Positions 1 to 4,421 of a DNA stretch of 5,872 bases are shown piece after piece; positions within the stretch are counted from its first letter, which is position 1, and the number at the start of each line of letters is the position of its first letter. Both the position numbers and the translations under genes were made by a program. This stretch comes from Verrucomicrobiia bacterium (GTDB taxonomy: Bacteria > Verrucomicrobiota > Verrucomicrobiia > Verrucomicrobiales > Akkermansiaceae), in contig CANHKJ010000196.1 of assembly GCA_947460915.1 (NCBI GenBank), positions 1-5,872 of the forward strand. The letters run 5' to 3'. The notes under the pieces were generated by a model. The model searched no databases and was not told the origin of the DNA. It saw only the letters and a list, made by a program, of their open reading frames with translations.

Positions 1-350
1 GCCTCGACTGCGGCAAGGTAGGTGACAACCGATACCGAACCATAATGTGCAGCGCATGCTGCGGCATCGATCTGACTGCGCTTGCCAAGAGAGCGCAGTA
101 AATAAAACGCAATGACTGGACTCACGAGTCCGATCAACAGGGTAGCAATCGCCGGTTTCATGAACACCATCGCAGGTGTTGCAGATAAAGCGCTGCCGCC
201 TTTGAGTCCGATGGCCAGTAGCAGATAGATCGATAGACCTTGATAGATAGGCTCTGGGAGGGCGAGATCACTTTTGATCCATTTCGCCACCATGCCTAAC
301 AAAAAACACAAAACGACGGGAGTGAGAATATTATCGAGGAGTAGCTGCAT
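1..350 (-). CDS. SbtA/DUF897-type sodium-dependent bicarbonate transporter homologue (partial, C-terminus beyond window)
   Basis: An open frame reads from ATG at 350-348 off the left edge, giving 116 residues plus two bases, beginning MQLLLDNILTPVVLCFLLGM. Family signatures are visible: a hydrophobic first helix (about 8-21), SDLALPEPIYQGLSIYLLLAIGLKGG at about 27-52 with the conserved LKGG, another membrane stretch at about 66-85, and AAHYGSVSVVTY at about 100-111, a hallmark of this family. Members are inner-membrane permeases; the characterised cyanobacterial SbtA takes up bicarbonate with sodium. The substrate here is inferred and untested. Full-length members have about 320-370 residues, so roughly the first third is present. 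No Shine-Dalgarno sequence precedes the ATG (upstream bases CACCTTCTACGC). The gene is divergent from tRNA-Lys. Family assignment is strong, exact function less so. Confidence 0.82.
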   Translation of the reverse strand, partial: MQLLLDNILTPVVLCFLLGMVAKWIKSDLALPEPIYQGLSIYLLLAIGLKGGSALSATPAMVFMKPAIATLLIGLVSPVIAFYLLRSLGKRSQIDAAACAAHYGSVSVVTYLAAVE

Positions 351-532
351 GCGTAGAAGGTGCTTGAGAGGCTAGCATAGGCGCTCCAAACGTCCACAGA
401 GAACTCCTCAAAAGCGTTAAAATGCCATAATTTTCGGTTAGAAGAAAAAAAATGCATTTTTTGGAAAAAATATCTTGCCAACTTCGTGAAATTGGATTAC
501 CAAGTGCGCCCCCGCACGGGGTGAAGAAAAAA
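351..532. other. Divergent intergenic region between SbtA-like gene and tRNA-Lys
   Basis: This 182-bp region must carry the start signals for two opposite transcripts. Its centre (about 441-474) is very AT-rich, with an A8 run (445-452), a T6 run (457-462) and an A6 run (465-470). The first two form the palindrome AAAAAATGCATTTTTT at 447-462. Such runs upstream of a stable-RNA gene resemble an UP element or intrinsically bent DNA. For the minus-strand gene the best -10 candidate is TATGCT (complement of 374-379), but no matching -35 is seen. I find no protein-coding gene here. Confidence 0.5.
475..520 (+). promoter_or_regulatory. Candidate promoter and GC-rich discriminator of tRNA-Lys
   Basis: TTGCCA at 475-480 matches four of six bases of a sigma-70 -35 box. 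A weak -10 (TACCAA, 498-503) lies 17 bp further on. It is followed at once by a GC-rich stretch, GTGCGCCCCCGCACGGGG (504-520), which would cover the discriminator and start site. GC-rich discriminators are typical of stable RNA promoters under stringent (ppGpp) control. The same stretch can fold as GTGCG/CGCAC around a CCCC loop (504-517). The -10 is poor, so exact placement is uncertain. Confidence 0.35.
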
Positions 533-605
533 GCGAGGATAGCTCAGTTGGTAGAGCAGTTGGCTTTTAACTAATTGGTCCTGGGTTCGAGTCCCAGTCC
601 TCGTA
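533..605 (+). tRNA. tRNA-Lys (anticodon UUU)
   Basis: A complete 73-nt cloverleaf can be folded by eye. The acceptor arm pairs GCGAGGA (533-539) with TCCTCGT (598-604), followed by discriminator A at 605. The D-stem is GCTC/GAGC with loop AGTTGGTA. The anticodon stem GTTGG/CTAAT (559-563, 571-575) encloses loop CTTTTAA with anticodon TTT at 566-568. The variable loop is TGGTC. The T-arm CTGGG/CCCAG encloses TTCGAGT. The D-arm, T-arm and anticodon loop closely resemble bacterial tRNA-Lys, so it should decode AAA and AAG. Two details stand out: the terminal pair is a G1-U72 wobble, and CCA is not encoded (CTT follows), so a CCA-adding enzyme is needed. The anticodon stem has two G-U pairs. Confidence 0.96.
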
Positions 606-664
606 CTTCTTCTTCACAATGTGCAACGTAATAAGCCTATATTCTTACATTTTTCTAGGTTCAG

Positions 665-692
665 TCCCAAGTCATTGACTTGGGATTTTTTT
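665..692 (+). terminator. Strong intrinsic terminator after tRNA-Lys
   Basis: A perfect 9-bp stem, TCCCAAGTC (665-673) and GACTTGGGA (677-685), closes a three-base ATT loop and is followed by seven Ts (686-692). It lies 60 bp past tRNA-Lys and fits a rho-independent terminator for that transcript. It works only for the plus strand: on the minus strand no T-run follows the hairpin, so it does not obviously terminate the PIN/TRAM transcript arriving from the right. Confidence 0.88.
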
Positions 693-767
693 GTTCACGA
701 TCTTTGCGATTGATGAATCCAATCAGCAGAGCCCAGCTGGCCTAACAGAATGCTGGCAGAGTAGCAA

Positions 768-1859
768 TCAAGCCGGCGTTTCTAGCTCCGCAAAAACCAT
801 AGTACCATTGCTGGTTTGTAGCGTGCTGATGACGTGAACGCTTTGTGTCGTGCCCATCAGAGCAATTGCGTGATTCACGACGATCATTGTGCCATCACTG
901 AGGTAGCCCACGGCTTGGTGTTCATCCCTACCTGGGCGAACCAATGCAAGGCGCATTTTTTCGCCAACGACAATCGATGGTTTCAATGCATCAGTGAGTT
1001 CGAGTAAATTCAAAACAGACACACCTTGTAGACGCGCTACCTTGGCGAGATTTTCATCGCTGGTGAGAAGTCGCGCATCTAACAATTGGGCAACCTCGAT
1101 CAAGCGCGAATGCAAGGAGAGCTCTGAGGAAGCTGTGCCAGATTCGTGAATGGTGACATGTGTCATGGCATCGCTTTGCATTTGTTCAAGCACGTCAAGA
1201 CCGCGTTGCCCACGTTGGCGATGCGCAACGGTGGGAGACGAGGAAAGTGTTTGCAACTCGTTCAGAACAAAGCGTGGAATGATCAGACGGCCTCCGAGAA
1301 ATCCCGAATGGGCGATGTTTGTCACACGACTGTCCATTACTGCTTCCACATCGAGTACCACAGGCCTACCTTGTACACCCTCTTGGCGAAAACGCACGTA
1401 GGGAATGATGAATGCAAAATCATCGCGGTTGCTGCGCAGTGCAATCACAGAACCTAAGAAGCCAAGGCTAGCATAGAGTGCAACATTGATGGCTAGCCTC
1501 ACGGCATCAGCCTTTTCATTGATTATGAGACGTTTCTCTGCGGTCTCGTCATCGATCGCTATGGGTGCATTCTCCCGAATCATGTTAGCGACCAACTCAG
1601 AGATATCGACTCGTGTAATCAGCCAAGCACAAAACAATCCGACACCTAAGCCGAAGGTGGCAGTGGAAAATCCACGCAGAGTAAATCCCTCAAGCATGCT
1701 TTCCACGAGAATGAAAAATCCCGCAACAAGCAAGCCAACAAACAAGGCGATCCACAAGGGCAGTGCCGTAGAGAAAGTGAGCGATACAGCAACGGCGAGC
1801 AATTCGCAGACGAGAACGTAAGTGACGCGGGCGATCGTGACCGAGGTGGGAGTGTTCAT
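768..1859 (-). CDS. Membrane-anchored PIN/TRAM domain protein (YacL-like)
   Basis: This 363-residue protein has the layout of the YacL-type PIN/TRAM family. Predicted membrane segments lie at about 12-30, 33-52, 65-82 and 122-141. A PIN nuclease fold follows (about 166-293): VVLDVEAVMDSRV (D170), FVLNEL (E201), RGQRGLDVLEQMQ (217-228), and LLTSDENLAKVARLQGVSVLNLLEL (D268). A TRAM RNA-binding domain ends the protein (about 297-358), with AVGYLSDGTMIVVNHA. The family probably includes membrane-tethered ribonucleases, but the cellular role is not established. One expected PIN acidic ligand, usually in a VDxxL motif, reads LHSRL here (H250), so activity may be reduced. ATG 1859-1857 is the only usual start before an upstream in-frame stop; no Shine-Dalgarno is seen. 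A candidate promoter lies about 35 bp upstream. Confidence 0.86.
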   Translation of the reverse strand: MNTPTSVTIARVTYVLVCELLAVAVSLTFSTALPLWIALFVGLLVAGFFILVESMLEGFTLRGFSTATFGLGVGLFCAWLITRVDISELVANMIRENAPIAIDDETAEKRLIINEKADAVRLAINVALYASLGFLGSVIALRSNRDDFAFIIPYVRFRQEGVQGRPVVLDVEAVMDSRVTNIAHSGFLGGRLIIPRFVLNELQTLSSSPTVAHRQRGQRGLDVLEQMQSDAMTHVTIHESGTASSELSLHSRLIEVAQLLDARLLTSDENLAKVARLQGVSVLNLLELTDALKPSIVVGEKMRLALVRPGRDEHQAVGYLSDGTMIVVNHAIALMGTTQSVHVISTLQTSNGTMVFAELETPA

Positions 1860-1891
1860 AGGAAAAGAGAAGCAGGATGTTTCGCCACGGT

Positions 1892-1919
1892 ATCATAGGC
1901 ACTGCCCATGAGATTGCAA
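1892..1919 (-). promoter_or_regulatory. Candidate sigma-70 promoter of the PIN/TRAM gene
   Basis: Read on the minus strand, TTGCAA (1919-1914, four of six -35 bases) is followed after 16 bp by TATGAT (1897-1892, five of six -10 bases). A start near 1885 would leave a leader of about 26 nt before the ATG at 1859. The site lies in the 122-bp gap after the PUR gene, so the PIN/TRAM gene can probably be transcribed on its own. Confidence 0.5.
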
Positions 1920-1975
1920 CTGAAAGCAGCTGGATGAAAATCAGGAGCGCGACGCCAGATGGCATTCAGAGGAGG

Positions 1976-2000
1976 AAAAAATCAGTAATCGAGCTGATCT
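1976..2000 (-). terminator. Weak terminator-like hairpin overlapping the stop of the PUR gene
   Basis: On the minus strand AGATCAG (2000-1994) can pair with CTGATTT (1985-1979), with one G-U pair and an 8-base loop. The run of six Ts (1981-1976) begins within the stem's 3' arm. The stem spans the last codons and the TGA of the PUR gene. The stem is short and AT-rich, so termination would be partial at best; it may only be chance. Confidence 0.3.
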
Positions 2001-2194
2001 GCGGTCGCTTTGACCTCCTGTAAGGCCAAGATGAAATCATTGAGAATCTCTGCAGGCACCATGATCGTGTCGCGATTGCCTCCGACATCCTCGGTGATCT
2101 TGACCACTCGACCACGTGCATTCTCCTTGAGATCGATGTAAAAAGTCTTGCGATCTGCCAAAATTTTTTCCGTATGTAATAAACCGTTTTCCAC
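1982..2194 (-). CDS. Small PUR-domain (Pur-alpha-like, DUF3276-type) DNA/RNA-binding protein
   Basis: This 70-residue protein is one PUR repeat. KTFYIDLKENARGRVVKITED (16-36) followed by GGNRDTIMVPAEILNDFILALQEV (38-61) matches the beta-strand/helix pattern of eukaryotic Pur-alpha repeats (KRFYLDVKQNAKGRFLKI...) and of bacterial single-repeat PUR proteins. The aromatic F18/Y19 and the KENARGR basic loop are the expected nucleic-acid contacts. Known bacterial relatives, such as Borrelia BpuR, dimerise and bind single-stranded DNA or RNA and can regulate genes; the targets here are unknown. The start is GTG (2194-2192), supported by AGGAG (2205-2201) six bases upstream, the clearest Shine-Dalgarno in the window. 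It lies 82 bp downstream of potC, with its own candidate promoter. Confidence 0.83.
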   Translation of the reverse strand: MENGLLHTEKILADRKTFYIDLKENARGRVVKITEDVGGNRDTIMVPAEILNDFILALQEVKATADQLDY

Positions 2195-2221
2195 TAGCTG
2201 CTCCTGTTTGATTAGGTAAAA

Positions 2222-2249
2222 AAGCTAGCATGAGGTGCTTTTTCGTCAA
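2222..2249 (-). promoter_or_regulatory. Candidate promoter of the PUR-domain gene
   Basis: On the minus strand TTGACG (2249-2244, five of six consensus -35 bases) precedes TAGCTT (2227-2222) with a 16-bp spacer. TGC directly before the -10 gives an extended -10 (TGnTAnnnT). A start near 2215 would leave a leader of about 20 nt containing the AGGAG site. The -35 overlaps an inverted repeat (2237-2258), which could serve as an operator. Confidence 0.55.
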
Positions 2250-2258
2250 TGAAAAAGC
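2237..2258. repeat. 8-bp perfect inverted repeat between potC and the PUR gene
   Basis: GCTTTTTC (2237-2244) and GAAAAAGC (2251-2258) are exact inverted copies around a 6-base GTCAAT loop. The loop and inner arm contain the -35 hexamer of the PUR-gene promoter. It also lies about 18 bp past the potC stop, so it could instead be a 3'-end hairpin stabilising the rsmB-potC message. No T-run follows on the minus strand, so it is not a standard terminator. Confidence 0.5.
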
Positions 2259-2276
2259 AATCATGAAAATGGCGAA

Positions 2277-3047
2277 TCACGACTTTTTCAGAAGCCTTTG
2301 CGCTGTGGCGACAAGGAGAAAAGTCAGCAATAATAACAAACTGGAGAGCGCATTGATTACGGGGAGTTCTTTGCTATGGCGAATCATGCTGTTGATTTTC
2401 AGCGGCAAAGTGTCCGAGCCAGCACCGCTGACAAAAAAGGTAACGACGAAGTCATCGATGGATAATGTAAAGGCTAGCAAGCCACCTGCTAAGATGCCCG
2501 GTGCCAACAATGGCAAGAGCACGCGGAAGAATGCCTGCGAGCGCGTGGCTCCGAGATCGCGGGCCGCTTCCATCACAGAGAAATCAAAGTCTTGCAGTCG
2601 GGCCTGCACCACCAGTGCCACGTAACTCAGACAGAAGGTCACATGGGCAAGGCCGACGGTGAAAAGTCCTAGAGGAAGGCGAATGGCGACGAACAGCGAA
2701 AGCAAAGCCATGCCAATGAGGATTTCGGGCAACACCAGTGGCAGAGTTAAAAGGATTTGGTGCTGGGTTTGCAAACGACTGCGAAAATGATGTAGTGCAA
2801 AGGCGGCGGAGGTGCCGAGAATCATGGCGCCGAGGCTCGCGCAGCAGGCGACCAGTAGAGAGTTTTTTAGGGCAATCCACAGATCATCCCTGCGGAAAAG
2901 CAGCTCATACCATTTCCAGGAAAATCCTTGCCATGAGGTGCCGAAGCGTGAGGTATTGAAGGAGTTGCCGATTAGCAAAAGTATAGGCAGATAGAAAAAG
3001 AGCAGGACCAGAATCGTGGTGATCAGTGGTGCACGGCTGTGTTTCAT
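2277..3047 (-). CDS. potC: PotC, spermidine/putrescine ABC transporter inner-membrane permease
   Basis: At 256 residues this matches the usual PotC length. Near the N-terminus SFNTSRFGTSWQGFSWKWY (29-47) is almost the E. coli PotC sequence. Six membrane segments are visible (about 8-27, 60-85, 97-121, 127-149, 185-207, 232-250). The cytoplasmic EAA loop, EAARDLGATRSQ onward (160-184), is the docking site for the ATPase PotA; FTLSIDDFVVTFFVSG and LPLKINSMI (193-222) are also characteristic. In known systems PotB and PotC form the channel, PotA drives it and PotD delivers polyamine; none of those partners is in this window. The gene starts 16 bp after the rsmB stop, implying co-transcription. 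No Shine-Dalgarno is seen; a U8 run (3060-3053) precedes the start. Substrate is inferred from family. Confidence 0.92.
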   Translation of the reverse strand: MKHSRAPLITTILVLLFFYLPILLLIGNSFNTSRFGTSWQGFSWKWYELLFRRDDLWIALKNSLLVACCASLGAMILGTSAAFALHHFRSRLQTQHQILLTLPLVLPEILIGMALLSLFVAIRLPLGLFTVGLAHVTFCLSYVALVVQARLQDFDFSVMEAARDLGATRSQAFFRVLLPLLAPGILAGGLLAFTLSIDDFVVTFFVSGAGSDTLPLKINSMIRHSKELPVINALSSLLLLLTFLLVATAQRLLKKS

Positions 3048-3063
3048 AGCAGAAAAAAAAGAC

Positions 3064-4374
3064 TCAGGATTTTTTCAAAAGTGCGCAATAAGCGCCATCG
3101 GTGTGATCGACGTGTGGTAGAATTTGTTTCTCGGCGATCAGTTTGAACTCGGGGTGATCTTCGAGGAATCGTTTGATGAGAATGGTGTTTTCCTCGGGCT
3201 CGATCGAGCAAGTCGAGTAAACAATACGACCACCAGATTTGACACAAGGCACCGCATTTTCCAAGATCTTGCGCTGAACGATGGGGAGGTCGGACAAGTC
3301 CTTGGGCAACATGCGCCAGCGCGCATCGACGCGACGTCGTAACACGCCGCTGTTGCTGCACGGGACATCGAGCAATATGCCATCGAAGTGCTGGTGCCAA
3401 GCATCGGGTGCGACTTCGAGCCAATCGTGTTGGGAAATATCCGCACAGGTGATGTGGAGGCGTTCAAGATTTTCGCGCAAGCGAGGCAGACGTTTTTCAT
3501 TCGAGTCTGTCGCAACGAGTGTGCCCTGATTTTCCATTGCCGCTGCAATCAGCGCTGCTTTGCCACCTGGGGCGGCACAGGCATCGAGAATGATTTCTCC
3601 GGGAACTGGCGCAAGCATTTCCACGCAATGCCTTGTGGCGGGATCTTGCATGTAGATGACTCCATCGCGGATCAATTTCATCGGTACTGCGCCCTCGATG
3701 GGATAAAATCCCGGCGTATCAGGCAAAGGGTTTTCCAGAGGACAGGGGAGCTTGCTGAGAGGATTGTAGCGGGCGTAGTTCTCTGCGGGCTCTTGATTCC
3801 ACTGCATCAGAGAGATCGCAGCATCGGCACCATAGTGCTTGCGCCAGCGCTTGTAGAGCCAATCAGGATGAGAGTAGAGCTCGGCAGGTGGCAAGTCATC
3901 AAGCGCCTCTAACATTTTTGCTTTTTGCCCAGCAGCACGGCGTAGGCAGGCATTGAGTAGGCCGCGGATGTTGGATTTTCCGGCTTCTACTGTTTCGTTA
4001 ACGGCGGCATGATCAGCAATGTTGAGAATGAGAATTTGGAAAAGTCCGATGCGTAAGAGATCGCGGGCATCGTTGTCGAGTTTGCCGCGGCGCATTTCAG
4101 AAATGATGGCATCGAGCACACGCCGATGACGCAGTACGCCAAAAATGATGGCATTAAGCAAGCCGCGATCAGAGGCGGAAAGTTGGTAGCGTTGGGCATG
4201 GCGTTCCACCAAGGTTTCGGCATAGTCATGGCCGTTTCCCCAGGCGTGAAGGGCGGCATGAGCAGCGCGGCGGATATTGTGTTGAGCGGGCACGTCGTGA
4301 GCCAATACCAGCGAGCTTGCACTGTCAATGCTTCGTTTTCTTTGCCATGGGCTGGTGCATAAGTCGACGCTCAT
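3064..4374 (-). CDS. rsmB: RsmB, 16S rRNA (cytosine-967-C5)-methyltransferase
   Basis: From ATG 4374-4372 the protein has 436 residues, usual for RsmB (about 430-450). An N-terminal NusB-like RNA-binding domain (about 33-145) contains NIRRAAHAAL, LSASDRGLLNAIIFGVLRHRRVLD and AAVNETVEAGK. The SAM-dependent methyltransferase domain follows: DACAAPGGK (264-272, SAM binding), the acidic D290 after the next strand, DVPCSNSG (336-343, motif IV with a catalytic-site cysteine) and YSTCS (386-390, motif VI nucleophile cysteine). It should methylate C967 of 16S rRNA (E. coli numbering). The same frame opens at ATG 4452, but that would overlap uvrB by 31 bp and add 26 unconserved residues. GTG 4293 is another possible start. 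It is divergent from uvrB and leads into potC. Confidence 0.93.
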   Translation of the reverse strand: MSVDLCTSPWQRKRSIDSASSLVLAHDVPAQHNIRRAAHAALHAWGNGHDYAETLVERHAQRYQLSASDRGLLNAIIFGVLRHRRVLDAIISEMRRGKLDNDARDLLRIGLFQILILNIADHAAVNETVEAGKSNIRGLLNACLRRAAGQKAKMLEALDDLPPAELYSHPDWLYKRWRKHYGADAAISLMQWNQEPAENYARYNPLSKLPCPLENPLPDTPGFYPIEGAVPMKLIRDGVIYMQDPATRHCVEMLAPVPGEIILDACAAPGGKAALIAAAMENQGTLVATDSNEKRLPRLRENLERLHITCADISQHDWLEVAPDAWHQHFDGILLDVPCSNSGVLRRRVDARWRMLPKDLSDLPIVQRKILENAVPCVKSGGRIVYSTCSIEPEENTILIKRFLEDHPEFKLIAEKQILPHVDHTDGAYCALLKKS

Positions 4375-4377
4375 AAT
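4372..4377 (+). promoter_or_regulatory. Possible -10 element for uvrB
   Basis: CATAAT (4372-4377) matches five of six bases of the sigma-70 -10 consensus and would start transcription near 4384, leaving about a 38-nt leader before uvrB. The matching -35 is poor (TGGGCT, 4348-4353, 18-bp spacer). It overlaps the rsmB start codon. I found no LexA/SOS-type palindrome. Confidence 0.3.
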
Positions 4378-4390
4378 TTTCGTTGCGAGT

Positions 4391-4418
4391 AAGCCATTGC
4401 GGGTGCATGTTGGGTCAA
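4391..4418 (-). promoter_or_regulatory. Possible -35 element for rsmB
   Basis: On the minus strand TTGACC (4418-4413) matches five of six -35 bases and lies just before the uvrB start. The downstream -10 is weak: CTTACT (4393-4388) needs a 19-bp spacer, although TGG in front gives an extended -10. With this promoter the rsmB transcript would start close to 4381, which supports the ATG at 4374 rather than 4452. Confidence 0.25.
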
Positions 4419-4421
4419 GAC

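Noticed and set aside
414..427. TGGCA-N-GC pattern on the minus strand resembling a sigma-54 promoter for the SbtA-like gene
   Set aside because: The GG to GC spacing is 9, not the required 10, and the -12 element is poor.
296..481. Minus-strand frame of 61 codons upstream of the SbtA-like gene
   Set aside because: It crosses the AT-rich regulatory region and overlaps the start of the SbtA-like gene in another frame. Its composition does not resemble a protein and it lacks a ribosome site.
727..756. CCAGCTGG palindrome and nearby CCAGC/GCTGG copies after the PIN/TRAM stop, as a possible minus-strand terminator
   Set aside because: Stems are only about 5 bp or have no usable loop, and no T-run follows on the minus strand.
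1690..1965. Minus-strand frame of 91 codons with a hydrophobic N-terminus, beginning in the PUR-PIN/TRAM gap
   Set aside because: It overlaps the PIN/TRAM coding sequence for 170 bp in another frame, turns arginine- and cysteine-rich there, and has no ribosome site. It is a shadow frame.
371..2478. Five copies of GCTAGC (371, 1467, 1492, 2224, 2473), two within an identical 11-mer GGCTAGCATAG
   Set aside because: Three copies lie in ordinary codons. Matches of this length are expected by chance in a window of this size, and spacing is irregular.
2277..3081. rsmB and potC both end in Leu-Leu-Lys-Lys-Ser followed by TGA
   Set aside because: The DNA differs at three positions in 18 bases and both endings suit their families. 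A short coincidence is more likely than duplication.
4407..4421. Earlier in-frame ATG for uvrB (MLGQD extension)
   Set aside because: It is possible, but the family N-terminus begins at MDFQLASDY and no ribosome site favours the upstream ATG.
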